64,000 nt of DNA from Mesobacillus campisalis (GCF_000986785.1 NZ_LAYY01000101.1:273379-337378); one strand, 5' to 3'. Positions 18,994 through 29,374 are shown, numbered from the stretch's first letter. Numbers and translations are program-made. Notes: generated by a model not told the origin, from the letters alone.

Positions 18994-19989
18994 ATGGCTG
19001 AAAATCGCCACCATAAACTTGGCTTAAGTGATGATCAAGTGCTGGAAATGTATGAAACGATGCTTCTCGCAAGGCGGATTGACGAGCGCATGTGGCTGTT
19101 GAACCGAGCCGGGAAAATTCCTTTCGTCATCTCCTGCCAGGGGCAGGAAGCAGCTCAGGTGGGGGCGGCATTCGCCCTTGACCGTGAAAAGGACTATGTC
19201 CTTCCTTATTACAGGGACATGGGCGTTGTCCTTACCTTCGGAATGACGGCGCGGGATTTGATGCTGTCCGGGTTCGCCAAAGCAGAAGACCCAAATTCAG
19301 GAGGACGGCAAATGCCCGGCCACTTTGGGCAAAAGAAGAATCGGATCGTCACCGGTTCCTCGCCGGTTACAACCCAGGTACCCCATGCTGTCGGCGTGGC
19401 TCTGGCGGGCAGGATGGAAGGGAAGGACCTGGTGACCTTTGTTACATTCGGAGAAGGTTCTTCCAACCAGGGAGACTTCCATGAAGGAGCCAATTTCGCA
19501 GGTGTGCATAAACTTCCTGTCATTTTCATGTGTGAGAATAATAAGTATGCCATTTCTGTTCCGATTGAGAAACAGCTGGCATGCGAGAAAGTTTCGGACC
19601 GGGCAATCGGTTACGGGATGCCAGGAGTAACAGTGGACGGCAATGATCCGCTGGAGGTCTACCAGGCCGTCAAGGAAGCAGCTGAACGGGGAAGAAGGGG
19701 AGAGGGGCCTTCCCTCATTGAGACAGTCTCCTACCGCCTGACTCCGCACTCCTCCGATGATGACGACCGCAGTTATCGTGCGCGTGACGAAGTGGCGGAA
19801 GCAAAGAACAATGACCCGATTATCACATTTGCTCTCTATCTAAAAGAGAACGGCATTATGGATGATGAAAAGGAAAAAGCCATTAATGACAAGATCATGG
19901 AGCTTGTCAACGAAGCGACTGAATATGCCGAAAAAGCTCCATATGCTGATTCGGAGCAGGCATTAAAATACGTCTATGCAGAAGAGTAA
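18994..19989 (+). CDS. bkdAA: Branched-chain 2-oxoacid dehydrogenase E1 alpha
   Basis: Thiamine diphosphate-dependent alpha subunit that decarboxylates branched 2-keto acids. 331 residues. TPP motif visible as FGEGSSNQGDFHEGANFA with the following ENNKYAIS; the phosphorylation-loop-like SYRLTPHSSDDDDRSYR is typical of E1 alpha. The frame stays open upstream into lpdV, but the ATG at 18994 has GGGAGGT at 18981-18987 and matches the family start, so a 382-residue version is rejected. Followed 12 nt later by its beta partner. Confidence 0.95.
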   Translation: MAENRHHKLGLSDDQVLEMYETMLLARRIDERMWLLNRAGKIPFVISCQGQEAAQVGAAFALDREKDYVLPYYRDMGVVLTFGMTARDLMLSGFAKAEDPNSGGRQMPGHFGQKKNRIVTGSSPVTTQVPHAVGVALAGRMEGKDLVTFVTFGEGSSNQGDFHEGANFAGVHKLPVIFMCENNKYAISVPIEKQLACEKVSDRAIGYGMPGVTVDGNDPLEVYQAVKEAAERGRRGEGPSLIETVSYRLTPHSSDDDDRSYRARDEVAEAKNNDPIITFALYLKENGIMDDEKEKAINDKIMELVNEATEYAEKAPYADSEQALKYVYAEE

Positions 19990-20001
19990 GGGGGAAGGAT
20001 T

Positions 20002-20985
20002 ATGCCGGTAATTTCTTATATTGATGCTGTGACAATGGCACTCAGGGAAGAAATGGAACGGAATTCCAAGGTTTTCGTTCTCGGTGAGGATGTTGGAAAA
20101 AAAGGCGGGGTGTTTAAGGCAACCCAGGGGCTGTATGAACAATTCGGTGAAGAGAGAGTGATTGATACTCCGCTTGCCGAATCGGCCATTGCCGGAGTAG
20201 GCATTGGTGCCGCAATGTATGGCATGCGTCCTATTGCCGAAATGCAATTTGCCGATTTCATCATGCCAGCTGTAAACCAAATCATATCGGAAGCGGCAAG
20301 GATCCGCTATCGGTCAAATAACGACTGGAGCTGTCCTATCGTCATACGGGCGCCATACGGGGGTGGCATCCATGGAGCCTTGTACCACTCACAGTCCGTA
20401 GAAGCCGTATTTGCCAATCAGCCTGGCTTAAAGATCGTCATGCCATCGACTCCTTATGATGTGAAGGGTTTATTGAAAGCAGCCATCCGGGACGAGGATC
20501 CTGTGCTGTTTTTTGAACATAAGCGTGCATACCGCTTAATAAAAGGGGAAGTGCCTAATGATGATTATGTTCTTCCAATTGGCAAAGCGGATGTAAAACG
20601 AAACGGAGAAGATATCACGGTCATTACATATGGGCTTTGTGTCCATTTTGCCCTGCAGGCTGCGGAACGCCTTGCAAAAGACGGGATATCCGCACATATC
20701 CTGGACCTTAGAACTGTTTATCCGCTTGATAAGGAAGCCATTATTGAAGCTGCTTCCAAGACTGGAAAGGTATTGCTGCTGACGGAGGATAACAAGGAAG
20801 GGAGCATTATGAGCGAAGTATCAGCCATTATTGCCGAAAACTGCCTGTTTGAACTGGATGCACCAATCAAGCGCCTTGCAGGTCCCGATGTTCCGGCAAT
20901 GCCATACGCGCCAACAATGGAAAAATTCTTCATGGTTAATCCGGATAAGGTCGAGCAAGCGATGAGAGAGCTTGCAGAATTTTAA
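20002..20985 (+). CDS. bkdAB: Branched-chain 2-oxoacid dehydrogenase E1 beta
   Basis: Beta subunit of the E1 heterotetramer. 327 residues with the transketolase pyrimidine-binding domain (VFVLGEDVGKKGGVFKAT, TPLAESAIAGVGIGAA, EMQFADFIMPAVNQI) and a C-terminal transketolase domain (DLRTVYPLDKEAI). ATG with AAGGGGGAAGG. Sits between bkdAA and bkdB with 12- and 18-nt gaps, as expected for equal expression of complex subunits. Confidence 0.95.
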   Translation: MPVISYIDAVTMALREEMERNSKVFVLGEDVGKKGGVFKATQGLYEQFGEERVIDTPLAESAIAGVGIGAAMYGMRPIAEMQFADFIMPAVNQIISEAARIRYRSNNDWSCPIVIRAPYGGGIHGALYHSQSVEAVFANQPGLKIVMPSTPYDVKGLLKAAIRDEDPVLFFEHKRAYRLIKGEVPNDDYVLPIGKADVKRNGEDITVITYGLCVHFALQAAERLAKDGISAHILDLRTVYPLDKEAIIEAASKTGKVLLLTEDNKEGSIMSEVSAIIAENCLFELDAPIKRLAGPDVPAMPYAPTMEKFFMVNPDKVEQAMRELAEF

Positions 20986-21003
20986 AGAGAGGAGGAGCTA
21001 CCA

Positions 21004-22314
21004 TTGCCAATCGAACAAATTAAAATGCCCCAGCTCGGCGAGAGCGTTACTGAAGGGACAATCAGCAAGTGGCTGGTGTCCCCAGGGGACAAAATAAATA
21101 AGTATGATCCTCTTGCAGAGGTTATGACGGATAAAGTAAACGCCGAAATTCCTTCTTCCTTTACCGGGACCATCAAGGAATTAATTGCCGCGGAAGGTGA
21201 CACACTTTCTGTGGGCGAAGTGATTTTGACCATCGAGGTCGAAGGTCCGGGTGTAGCGGAAAAACAAAAAGAGGGCGGTACAGCGAGCTCTGACGTTTCG
21301 CCATCTGCAGCGGGCGAAACAGATGCTAGTGCTCCGCCATCCGATACAGGCGGAAATAAAGCAAGGTTCTCACCTGCGGTCCTAAAGCTGTCCCAGGAGC
21401 ATGGAATTGACTTGTCACGTGTCAAAGGAACTGGCGCCGGCGGACGGATTACGAGGAAAGATGTTCAAAAAGCAATTGAAAATGGGCTGCCGGAGCCTGT
21501 TGAAAAACTGTCTCCAGCTCCAGCAGCGGAAACGAAGGAAGCTGTCCCTGGAAAGCAAGCCGGAGCTCAGGCTCCTGCAACTGCTTCCCAAGCACCAATT
21601 CCACTGGGTGCGGGTGATATGGAGATTCCTGTAACAGGCATCCGCAAGGCGATTGCCGCGAATATGCTCCGCAGCAAGCACGAAATCCCACATGCCTGGA
21701 CAATGGTTGAAGTCGATGCCACAAGCCTTGTTGAATACCGGAATAGCCTGAAGGACCAGTTTAAAGCCAAAGAAGGATTCAATCTCACTTTCTTCGCTTT
21801 CTTTGTTAAAGCTGTTGCCCAGGCACTGAAGGAGTTTCCGCAAATCAATTCCATGTGGGCCGGTGATACAATCGTACAAAAGTTAGAAATCAATATTTCC
21901 ATTGCGGTCGCTACAGACGATGCTTTATATGTACCTGTCATTAAAAATGCTGACGAAAAGACTATTAAAGGCATTGCACGGGAAATTGCCGAACTGGCAG
22001 ATAAAGTGAGGGGGGGCAAACTCCGTCCCGATGATATGCAGGGCGGTACATTTACCGTGAACAATACCGGGTCCTTTGGCTCTGTCCAGTCGATGGGCAT
22101 CATTAATTATCCGCAGGCGGCCATCCTGCAGGTCGAGTCGATCGTCAAGCGCCCGGTCGTCATGGGCAATGGCATGATTGCGGTTAGGGACATGGTCAAC
22201 CTGTGTCTATCCCTTGACCATCGGGTTCTTGATGGACTTGTCTGCGGCCGTTTCCTTGCCAGGGTTAAAGAAATCCTTGAAAATATCTCCAAAGAGACAA
22301 CACCAATATACTAA
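21004..22314 (+). CDS. bkdB: Branched-chain 2-oxoacid dehydrogenase E2, lipoamide acyltransferase
   Basis: Core acyltransferase passing acyl groups from E1 to CoA. 436 residues: lipoyl domain 1-80 with the lipoylated K44 (VMTDKVNAEI), a flexible Ala/Pro linker, peripheral-subunit-binding domain about 120-155 (RFSPAVLKLSQEHGIDLSRV), a second Ala/Pro linker, and the catalytic domain from about 205 with active-site SLDHRVLDG near the end. TTG start with AGGAGG ahead. Last gene of the bkd operon: a strong terminator starts 10 nt after the stop. The acyl-CoA products prime branched fatty acid synthesis or are degraded; propionyl-CoA goes to the mut genes that follow. Confidence 0.95.
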   Translation: MPIEQIKMPQLGESVTEGTISKWLVSPGDKINKYDPLAEVMTDKVNAEIPSSFTGTIKELIAAEGDTLSVGEVILTIEVEGPGVAEKQKEGGTASSDVSPSAAGETDASAPPSDTGGNKARFSPAVLKLSQEHGIDLSRVKGTGAGGRITRKDVQKAIENGLPEPVEKLSPAPAAETKEAVPGKQAGAQAPATASQAPIPLGAGDMEIPVTGIRKAIAANMLRSKHEIPHAWTMVEVDATSLVEYRNSLKDQFKAKEGFNLTFFAFFVKAVAQALKEFPQINSMWAGDTIVQKLEINISIAVATDDALYVPVIKNADEKTIKGIAREIAELADKVRGGKLRPDDMQGGTFTVNNTGSFGSVQSMGIINYPQAAILQVESIVKRPVVMGNGMIAVRDMVNLCLSLDHRVLDGLVCGRFLARVKEILENISKETTPIY

Positions 22315-22323
22315 AGTACCCGG

Positions 22324-22357
22324 GAAAAGCATTGCTTGTTCAATGCTTTTCTTTTTT
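22324..22357 (+). terminator. Intrinsic terminator after bkdB
   Basis: GAAAAGCATTG (22324-22334) / CAATGCTTTTC (22341-22351), perfect 11 bp, 6-nt loop, T run to 22357. Confidence 0.8.
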
Positions 22358-22442
22358 AAAAGGAAGTACTACAATAAAAGAGGGATATTATTTGAAATTT
22401 TTTGTTTATTTTTCCGGATTTGAAGGGAGGGAAAAGCTGTCC

Positions 22443-22466
22443 ATGACAGGGCAGTGGTTCTTATGA
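22443..22466 (+). promoter_or_regulatory. Candidate 7-codon leader ORF coupled to mutA
   Basis: ATG at 22443 opens MTGQWFL and stops at TGA 22464-22466, which overlaps the mutA ATG (22463-22465) as ATGA. The only strong SD in the region, GGGAGG at 22425-22430, is 12 nt ahead of this ATG but 32 nt ahead of mutA. This suggests mutA is translated by re-initiation. It is a reading of the sequence, not a known element. Confidence 0.35.
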
Positions 22467-24343
22467 AACTTGAAGAAGTCAAGAACATGGCTTTTCCGCG
22501 GGCGACCATGGAAGATTGGAGCACAAAGGCGGAAGAATCCTTAAAGGGCCGAAATATTGAAAGCCTTGCCAAACATACATATGAGAATATCCAACTCAAG
22601 CCATTATATTCCAGGGAGGACATTGATGTATCCCATTTGTCTGGCTATCCGGGCCAAGCCGATTTTAGAAGAGGGATTCATGCGTCCGGATACCAGGGGC
22701 ACAGCTGGCATGTGGCCAACCGGATAAATTATGCAACATTAGAGGACCTGGAAGAGAAAGCAAAGAAAGCCTTTTCTTCGGGACAGACAGCTTTGGCATT
22801 CGAAGCGGATGCAAAGCTGTTTGCGGATGAGGAAAGGCTATGCCGCTTGATAGCGGATTATAGCAATAAGGGACCACTTAGCATTATCGCGGATGGGGTC
22901 CAGGATACGTTCATAAAGACGGCGGCAAAAGGCGCTGGCGGTGCAGAAAGCATGGCTACCGGGTTTATCGCTGCAGACCCGGTTGCCGAAGCAGCCGGTG
23001 CAGGCGGTTTTCCAAAGGAGGAAAAGGATGTTTTTGCGGAGTGGGAGCAGACACTGAGATTTGCCGACACCTCCTTTCCGGATGTGAAGACCATTCTTGT
23101 CAACACGGCCCCTTACCATAACGCCGGTGCAAATGCTGTACAGGAGCTCGGAATCGCATTGGGCACCGGGGTGTTTTATATCCAATCGCTTCTAGATAAT
23201 GGCTGGGATCTTGAAAGGGCATTAGGAAAACTGGTTTTCCACTTTTCGATAGGCGGAAATTTTTTTATGGAAATTGCCAAATTGAGAGCAGCCCGATTGT
23301 TATGGAACAAGGTCGCAGAGGCTTATGGAGCAGATGGGGAATCCGGGAAAATGACCATTTCTGCTGAGACATCCTTATTTACAAAGACAGTTTTCGATCC
23401 CTATGTTAACCTGCTTCGTGCCGGAAATGAAGCTTTTGCAGCGGTGCTCGGAGGAATTCAGTATTTAAGTGTATCGCCGCTTGACATTGCCTCTGGCCGT
23501 TCAACGGCCTTTTCAGAGCGGATTGCCCGCAATACCCAGCTTATTCTTAAAGCCGAAGCCCATCTTGAGAGGGTAGCAGATCCTTCCGGAGGATCGTGGT
23601 ATATTGAATCTGTCACACAGGAACTGGCAGAAAAGGCATGGGGTTATTTCCTGCAGATAGAAGAGCGGGAAGGAGTGCTGGCTGCATTAAAGTCAAACTG
23701 GCTGCAGGAGGCCATTTCTACGGTCAGGGCCGAGAGGGACAAGGATGTGTTTTTGCGCAAACAGAGCATCATTGGGACAAACGTGTATGCGAATGCTGCC
23801 GAACAGGCGAAAGCGAAACCTGTCGAGGTTGAGGAGTCTAAGGCCGCCTTTAAACCCCTGGCAGCCTGGAGGCTGTCCCAGCCTTATGAAGAGCTTCGGT
23901 TTAAAGCAGCTGCAATCGAAGAGAAAACCGGATCGAAGCCTGCTTTGGGCCTGATTTGCCTCGGAAATTTAAAGCAGTATAAAGGAAGAATGGATTTTAT
24001 TACAGGCTTTCTGGCCTCCGGCGGGATTGGCACGCAAAAAAGTCCGGACGTGGAGAAGACAGAAACAGCATTTGATTTCATTGAAACTTCCAATCTAAAA
24101 CATTTTTGCCTTTGCGGGGACGATCAGCAGTATAGCCAACTGGCAGTTGAACTGGCAAAGGAAATCAGCGTCAGGTATCCCGATGTTTCGGTAGCCTTGG
24201 CAGGATATCCCGGCATGGAGGATAGACAGGCACTTACCCAAGCCGGTATAAAAAATTTCTATCATATGAAGAGCAGCCAATACGAGAGTCTTTCACATCT
24301 GTTAAATGAAATGGAGGTGGCAAATCATGGGCAAAAAGCCTGA
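22463..24343 (+). CDS. mutA: Methylmalonyl-CoA mutase small (beta) subunit
   Basis: Non-catalytic partner of MutB in the adenosylcobalamin-dependent heterodimer that converts (R)-methylmalonyl-CoA to succinyl-CoA. 626 residues, with a TIM-barrel domain similar to MutB ([33 protein letters not shown]) and a C-terminal flavodoxin-like domain that lacks the cobalamin-binding D-x-H-x-x-G, as expected for this subunit. Start: ATG 22463 lacks a good SD and overlaps a small leader ORF; GTG 22454 and ATG 22490 are alternatives. The end overlaps mutB by 17 nt. Placed straight after bkdB, it links Ile/Val breakdown to the TCA cycle. Confidence 0.92.
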   Translation: MKLEEVKNMAFPRATMEDWSTKAEESLKGRNIESLAKHTYENIQLKPLYSREDIDVSHLSGYPGQADFRRGIHASGYQGHSWHVANRINYATLEDLEEKAKKAFSSGQTALAFEADAKLFADEERLCRLIADYSNKGPLSIIADGVQDTFIKTAAKGAGGAESMATGFIAADPVAEAAGAGGFPKEEKDVFAEWEQTLRFADTSFPDVKTILVNTAPYHNAGANAVQELGIALGTGVFYIQSLLDNGWDLERALGKLVFHFSIGGNFFMEIAKLRAARLLWNKVAEAYGADGESGKMTISAETSLFTKTVFDPYVNLLRAGNEAFAAVLGGIQYLSVSPLDIASGRSTAFSERIARNTQLILKAEAHLERVADPSGGSWYIESVTQELAEKAWGYFLQIEEREGVLAALKSNWLQEAISTVRAERDKDVFLRKQSIIGTNVYANAAEQAKAKPVEVEESKAAFKPLAAWRLSQPYEELRFKAAAIEEKTGSKPALGLICLGNLKQYKGRMDFITGFLASGGIGTQKSPDVEKTETAFDFIETSNLKHFCLCGDDQQYSQLAVELAKEISVRYPDVSVALAGYPGMEDRQALTQAGIKNFYHMKSSQYESLSHLLNEMEVANHGQKA

Positions 24344-26522
24344 TTTCAAGAAGATTTCCCCATACTCTGCCTCAAAGCAGCCTTCACATGAGGAGTGGAA
24401 GCGGAAAGCGGAAGCCGAGATTGGAAGGTCCATTGATGATTTATTGTATGAGACGAACGAAGGTATTAAGCTTAAGGCACTTTATACGGAAACAGACATT
24501 AAAGGTTTGGAACATTTGGATGACAAGCCAGGTTTGCCTCCCTTTACACGCGGGCCGTATCCGACCATGTATGTGAACAGGCCCTGGACCGTCAGGCAGT
24601 ATGCGGGTTTTTCCACAGCGGAGGAGAGCAATGCTTTCTACAGACGGAATTTGGCAATGGGGCAAAAGGGCTTGTCGGTAGCATTCGACCTGGCCACCCA
24701 TAGAGGCTATGACTCCGACCATCCCCGTGTTGTCGGCGATGTCGGAAAAGCCGGGGTTGCGATTGATTCGATCCTTGACATGAAAATCCTTTTTGACGGC
24801 ATTCCGCTTGACCAAATGTCCGTCTCGATGACAATGAATGGAGCTGTCCTGCCTGTCATGGCTTTTTACATCGTAACGGCCGAAGAGCAGGGTGTCAGTC
24901 AGGAAAAGCTTTCCGGGACCATCCAGAATGACATTCTAAAAGAGTATATGGTCCGGAACACTTATATTTATCCGCCGGAAATGTCCATGAAAATCATTGC
25001 TGACATTTTTGAATATACATCCAAATATATGCCCAAGTTCAACTCTATCAGCATTTCCGGCTATCACATGCAGGAAGCCGGGGCCCCCGCTGATATTGAG
25101 CTGGCCTATACACTTGCTGACGGGCTTGAATATGTCAGGACAGGGCTGAAAGCCGGCATCGATATTGATTCTTTCGCACCAAGGCTGTCGTTCTTCTGGG
25201 CAATCGGCATGAACTATTTCATGGAGGTAGCGAAAATGAGGGCGGCCCGGCAAATTTGGGCGAAAATGATGAAGTCCTTTGAACCTAAAAATGAAAAATC
25301 AATGGCTTTAAGGACCCACTCCCAAACATCAGGGTGGAGCCTGACGGAGCAGGATCCGTATAATAACGTAATCCGCACCCTCATAGAAGCACATGCAGCC
25401 GCAATGGGGCATACACAGTCGCTCCATACCAATGCCCTTGATGAAGCAATCGCCCTGCCGACCGATTTTTCGGCGCGAATTGCCCGCAATACCCAGCTTT
25501 ACCTTCAGGAAGAGTCGGGAATCACGAATGTCATCGATCCTTGGGGCGGAAGCTTCTATGTGGAAGCTTTGACCAAAGAGCTGGCCGACCGCGCCTGGAA
25601 ACATATTGAGGAAATTGAAAGTCTTGGGGGAATGGCGAAAGCGATTGAAACGGGCCTCCCTAAAATGAAGATTGAAGAGGCGGCCGCACGCCGGCAGGCC
25701 CAAATCGACTCGGGCAAGGAAACCATCATTGGTGTTAATCGGTATCGCATGGATCAGGAGGATCCTCTTGAAATTTTGGATATAGATAATACAGCGGTCC
25801 GCCAGAAGCAAATCGAAAGACTTCAGCACCTGAAATCTTCGCGTGACCAGGAAAAAGTATCTGAAGCATTGTCGGCACTTGCCTTAGCGGCGGAAACGGG
25901 TGAAGGCAATCTTCTGGAATTTGCTGTCCAGGCTGCAAGGGTACGAGCCACACTTGGGGAAATCTCTGATGCGGTCGAGAAAGCTGCGGGACGGCATAAG
26001 GCTGTGATCCGCTCAATTAGCGGAATATACAGTTCGGCTTACTCAAACGAGGAGGAAATGGCAGCGGTTAAGGAAATGACGGATGAATTCCTTGAGCAGG
26101 AGGGAAGACGGCCAAGGATTCTAATAGCGAAAATGGGGCAGGACGGACATGACCGCGGCGCGAAGGTAATTTCAACGGCCTTTGCCGATCTTGGTTTTGA
26201 TGTTGATATCGGCCCGTTGTTCCAAACACCGGGAGAGACGGCCATGCAGGCTGTCGAAAATGATGTGCACGTCATTGGCATCAGTTCTCTTGCAGCCGGC
26301 CATAAAACGCTGCTGCCACAGCTGGTGGAAGAGCTGAAAAAGCTTGGCCGCGAAGACATAGTCGTCGTTGTTGGAGGAGTCATCCCTGCACAGGATTATC
26401 AATATTTGCTCGATCAGGGAGCAAGTGCCATTTTTGGACCGGGGACCGTGATTCCGGCGGCGGCCCAAAAGGTCCTGCAAACCGTGTATGAACGGTTGGG
26501 ATACGAGGAAGTGTCAAGATAG
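24327..26522 (+). CDS. mutB: Methylmalonyl-CoA mutase large (alpha) subunit
   Basis: Catalytic B12 subunit, 731 residues. N-terminal substrate-binding TIM barrel (about 40-580; [34 protein letters not shown]) and a C-terminal cobalamin-binding domain with [11 protein letters not shown], whose His at about 608 is the lower cobalt ligand, followed by [11 protein letters not shown] and the GG motif [15 protein letters not shown] with GGAGGTGG at 24313-24319; an in-frame ATG at 24306 inside mutA has no SD. It overlaps mutA by 17 nt and its stop abuts the meaB start. Confidence 0.97.
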   Translation: MGKKPDFKKISPYSASKQPSHEEWKRKAEAEIGRSIDDLLYETNEGIKLKALYTETDIKGLEHLDDKPGLPPFTRGPYPTMYVNRPWTVRQYAGFSTAEESNAFYRRNLAMGQKGLSVAFDLATHRGYDSDHPRVVGDVGKAGVAIDSILDMKILFDGIPLDQMSVSMTMNGAVLPVMAFYIVTAEEQGVSQEKLSGTIQNDILKEYMVRNTYIYPPEMSMKIIADIFEYTSKYMPKFNSISISGYHMQEAGAPADIELAYTLADGLEYVRTGLKAGIDIDSFAPRLSFFWAIGMNYFMEVAKMRAARQIWAKMMKSFEPKNEKSMALRTHSQTSGWSLTEQDPYNNVIRTLIEAHAAAMGHTQSLHTNALDEAIALPTDFSARIARNTQLYLQEESGITNVIDPWGGSFYVEALTKELADRAWKHIEEIESLGGMAKAIETGLPKMKIEEAAARRQAQIDSGKETIIGVNRYRMDQEDPLEILDIDNTAVRQKQIERLQHLKSSRDQEKVSEALSALALAAETGEGNLLEFAVQAARVRATLGEISDAVEKAAGRHKAVIRSISGIYSSAYSNEEEMAAVKEMTDEFLEQEGRRPRILIAKMGQDGHDRGAKVISTAFADLGFDVDIGPLFQTPGETAMQAVENDVHVIGISSLAAGHKTLLPQLVEELKKLGREDIVVVVGGVIPAQDYQYLLDQGASAIFGPGTVIPAAAQKVLQTVYERLGYEEVSR

Positions 26523-27647
26523 ATGGGAAATGACAAGAAACCAGAATGGTACGATCCTGATGATCCCAGGCAGTTTCAAAGTGTCGTCCGAAAAGGCATT
26601 TCCCCTCCTGAAAATGGTGGGGATTCCCGCTCGGTCAAGCGGAGCAGGTTTGTTAAAAAATCCAGGCTGGATATCGACGTTGAAGAACTTGCCGGGCAAA
26701 TCCAGGATGGAAGCCGAACTTCGCTTGCGCGCGGAATTACCCTGGTGGAAAGCAATGCGGAACATCATTTCCAAAAAGCCCAGCAGCTGCTTGAAAAGCT
26801 TTTGCCTAAAACGGGGAATGCCATCAGGATAGGCATCACGGGAGTTCCGGGAGCCGGAAAGAGCACATTCATTGAAGCTTTTGGAACATACCTTTGTAAT
26901 CTCGGCCACAAGGTGGCCGTACTGGCTGTCGATCCAACCTCCAGCCTGACGGGAGGAAGCATACTAGGGGATAAAACAAGAATGGAAACGCTCGCCAGGA
27001 ATCCCCAGGCGTTTATCCGCCCGTCTCCTTCTGGTGGAAAATTGGGAGGAGTACATAGGAAAACGAGGGAAACGATGCTTCTTTGTGAAAGTGCCGGATT
27101 TGATGTCATTCTTGTCGAGACAGTAGGGGTCGGCCAGAGCGAAGTCATTGTCAGGGACATGGTGGATTTTTTCATGCTGCTTGTACTGACGGGAGCCGGG
27201 GATGAGCTTCAGGGAATGAAGAAAGGGATCATGGAGCTGGCAGATGCCGTCATCATTAACAAAGCGGATGGAGACAATGTAGCAAAAGCAGATAAGACGA
27301 GGCGTGAATATGGCCGGATTTTACATTTCCTGCAGCCCGCTACAAAAGGCTGGGAAACCAAGGCTCTTACTTGCTCCTCGCTTTACGGAACAGGAATATC
27401 CGACATATGGAGGCTTATCTCGGAATTTGAACATAGTACACAGCAGTCGGGAGTGTTTGCCGAGAGAAGGCGGCTGCAGACAAAGGAATGGATCCACTCC
27501 ATGATCATGGATCAGCTGCAGTTCAGCTTCTTTCATCATCCGGACGTTAAAACGCTCCTTCCCAAAGCCGAGAACGAAGTGATTTCAGGAAGCAGGCCTG
27601 TGGCGGCTGCAGTGGATGAGTTGTTTAAGGCCTATCTTGGCCTTTAA
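26523..27647 (+). CDS. meaB: MeaB, G-protein chaperone of methylmalonyl-CoA mutase
   Basis: SIMIBI-class GTPase that protects the mutase and gates loading of adenosylcobalamin. 374 residues. Walker A GVPGAGKSTFIEAFG near residue 104, switch DPTSSLTGGSILGDKTRM, Walker B DVILVETVGVGQSE and the base-recognition NKAD. The N-terminal 40 residues are hydrophilic, Pro- and charge-rich and not conserved. ATG begins directly after the mutB TAG, with GAGGAAG ahead. ArgK-type misnaming is common in this family. Confidence 0.94.
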   Translation: MGNDKKPEWYDPDDPRQFQSVVRKGISPPENGGDSRSVKRSRFVKKSRLDIDVEELAGQIQDGSRTSLARGITLVESNAEHHFQKAQQLLEKLLPKTGNAIRIGITGVPGAGKSTFIEAFGTYLCNLGHKVAVLAVDPTSSLTGGSILGDKTRMETLARNPQAFIRPSPSGGKLGGVHRKTRETMLLCESAGFDVILVETVGVGQSEVIVRDMVDFFMLLVLTGAGDELQGMKKGIMELADAVIINKADGDNVAKADKTRREYGRILHFLQPATKGWETKALTCSSLYGTGISDIWRLISEFEHSTQQSGVFAERRRLQTKEWIHSMIMDQLQFSFFHHPDVKTLLPKAENEVISGSRPVAAAVDELFKAYLGL

Positions 27648-27659
27648 GGCAAAAAAAGG

Positions 27660-27685
27660 GGACAGCGCAGGGAATGGCGCTGTCC
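27660..27685 (+). terminator. Hairpin after meaB
   Basis: GGACAGCGC (27660-27668) / GCGCTGTCC (27677-27685), perfect 9 bp with an 8-nt loop; the U tract is poor (TTATC), so it may be a weak terminator. Confidence 0.55.
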
Positions 27686-27779
27686 TTATCTAGGGAGTTT
27701 AGGGGTATGGATCTAGCTGTATTGTTACTATTCCCCGTCCCCTGATGGATAAACACATTTTTCAGAAAAAATTTCTTGT

Positions 27780-27809
27780 TTGAAAAAAATGTGTTTGTCT
27801 TGTTAATAT
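27780..27809 (+). promoter_or_regulatory. Candidate promoter of brxB
   Basis: TTGAAA (27780-27785), 18-bp spacer, TAATAT (27804-27809). Confidence 0.35.
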
Positions 27810-27853
27810 ATAGATATGAAGCGAGATTATGCTTACACTAAGGAGTGATCATT

Positions 27854-28291
27854 TTGAGTATGGATTTTAATTTTTTTATGAATGACGTAGTCCGCCAGGC
27901 ACGTGATGAAATCAGTGCTTCTGGATATAAACAATTAAAGACACCGGAAGAAGTGGAAGAGGCTTTTGCCCAAAAAGGCACTACTCTGGTCATGATCAAT
28001 TCTGTCTGCGGCTGTGCCGGCGGGATTGCCCGGCCAGCTGCTGCACACGCCCTCCATTACGACAAGCGTCCCGATCAGCTGGTTACCGTATTTGCCGGCC
28101 AGGACAAAGAAGCCACCGAGAAAGCTAGAAGCTATTTCACTGGCTATCCGCCTTCGTCCCCATCCTTTGCGCTCTTGAAGGATGGACAGATCATCACGAT
28201 GATTGAGCGCCATGAAATCGAAGGCCATGATCCAATGGCGGTTGTCCAAAAGCTTCAGAATACATTTGAAGAACACTGCGCAGAGGTCTAA
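27854..28291 (+). CDS. brxB: Bacilliredoxin BrxB (YqiW)
   Basis: Thioredoxin-fold protein that removes bacillithiol from S-bacillithiolated proteins in the cytoplasm. 145 residues. The CGC active-site motif is in [15 protein letters not shown], and the family signature [15 protein letters not shown] follows. The TTG at 27854 has AGGAG ending 8 nt ahead and yields an N-terminus M-S-M as in YqiW; ATG 27860 and GTG 27845 are less well placed. yqiW follows the bkd cluster in B. subtilis as well. A 14-bp terminator closes the unit. Confidence 0.93.
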   Translation: MSMDFNFFMNDVVRQARDEISASGYKQLKTPEEVEEAFAQKGTTLVMINSVCGCAGGIARPAAAHALHYDKRPDQLVTVFAGQDKEATEKARSYFTGYPPSSPSFALLKDGQIITMIERHEIEGHDPMAVVQKLQNTFEEHCAEV

Positions 28292-28323
28292 GGGAAGTTT
28301 TGACTCAACAATATATCTGATAG

Positions 28324-28361
28324 AATAAAAAGATGATACAGGTGATCATCTTTTTATTTTT
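28324..28361 (+). terminator. Intrinsic terminator after brxB
   Basis: Perfect 14-bp inverted repeat AATAAAAAGATGAT (28324-28337) / ATCATCTTTTTATT (28345-28358) with a T-rich tail. Confidence 0.75.
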
Positions 28362-28378
28362 TTCGGGGAGACAAGGAC

Positions 28379-29374
28379 ATGAAATTTAAAATAGGATACC
28401 GTACATTGAAAACAGCCGTAGGTACAGCGAGTTCCATCATGATTGCCCAATATGCCGGACTGGAACATTTTACCTCTGCAGGAATCCTGACAATCCTGTG
28501 CATCCAGGTAACGAAGAAGCGCTCGCTTCGGGCTTCGTGGGACCGGATTCTTGCCTGCCTCATTGCCATGGTGTTCTCAACTCTCTTTTTTGAAGGAATC
28601 GGCTACCACCCGGCTGTAATCGGCTTGATGCTTCTGTTGTTCATTCCGACCGTTGTATTGGCAGGGGCCAGGGATGGCATTGTGTCAAGCAGTGTGATTA
28701 TCCTCCATATATTCTCGGCTGAACAGGTTACAGGAGGCCTGCTGTTGAACGAGGTGGGAATCATCCTTATCGGCATTGGCGTTGCATTGATTGCCAATCT
28801 CTACATGCCCAGCGCAGATGCCAAACTGGAAGAATACCAAAAGCGAATCGACGAAAATTTTAAAAACATCTTTCATGAAATTGCCAATTACCTGAGAAGC
28901 GGAGACAGCAGCTGGGGGGGCAGGGAGCTTCCGGAAACTGCACAGTTGATCAATGAAGCAAAGACGCTCGCTTTTCGGGACATAGAGAACCATTTTTTAC
29001 GCGAGGAGAATCTGTATTATCAATATTTTAAGATTCGCGAAAAGCAGTTTGATATTATTGAAAGAGTTTTGCCCGCTGTCACGTCCATTCCCCTCCATGT
29101 AAAGCAGGCAGACATGATCGGTGACTTTGTGGAGATACTTTCCCAAGGGGTCCATCCCGGAAATACGGTGCTATATTACCTCGAGAAGCTTTACAGGCTA
29201 AGAACTCAATTTGAAAAGATGGAACTCCCTAAAACAAGGGAAGAGTTTGAAGCAAGGGCCAACCTCCTTCAATTTTTAAAAGAGATGGAAAACTACCTTC
29301 TCCTTAAACGTTCCTTTAAGGGTTTGAAACATGCCGAAACCATGCATCACGAGTCCTCACCGGAAGCAAACTAG
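28379..29374 (+). CDS. yqjA: YqjA, aromatic acid exporter family membrane protein
   Basis: 331 residues. About the first 145 residues are hydrophobic, with four or more predicted membrane helices (for example LILHIFSAEQVTGG, GIILIGIGVALIANLYM); the rest is a cytoplasmic helical domain ending in QFLKEMENYLLLKRSFKGL. This is the ArAE/DUF939 architecture (membrane half-domain related to FUSC/p-hydroxybenzoate efflux pumps). The substrate is unknown. ATG with GGGGAG ahead. It precedes yqjB by 24 nt and is probably co-transcribed. Confidence 0.85.
   Translation: MKFKIGYRTLKTAVGTASSIMIAQYAGLEHFTSAGILTILCIQVTKKRSLRASWDRILACLIAMVFSTLFFEGIGYHPAVIGLMLLLFIPTVVLAGARDGIVSSSVIILHIFSAEQVTGGLLLNEVGIILIGIGVALIANLYMPSADAKLEEYQKRIDENFKNIFHEIANYLRSGDSSWGGRELPETAQLINEAKTLAFRDIENHFLREENLYYQYFKIREKQFDIIERVLPAVTSIPLHVKQADMIGDFVEILSQGVHPGNTVLYYLEKLYRLRTQFEKMELPKTREEFEARANLLQFLKEMENYLLLKRSFKGLKHAETMHHESSPEAN

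Noticed and set aside
22358..22462. Cobalamin riboswitch ahead of the B12-dependent mutase genes
   Set aside because: The leader is only about 100 nt, A/T-rich, and shows no B12-box-like sequence or multibranch fold by eye.
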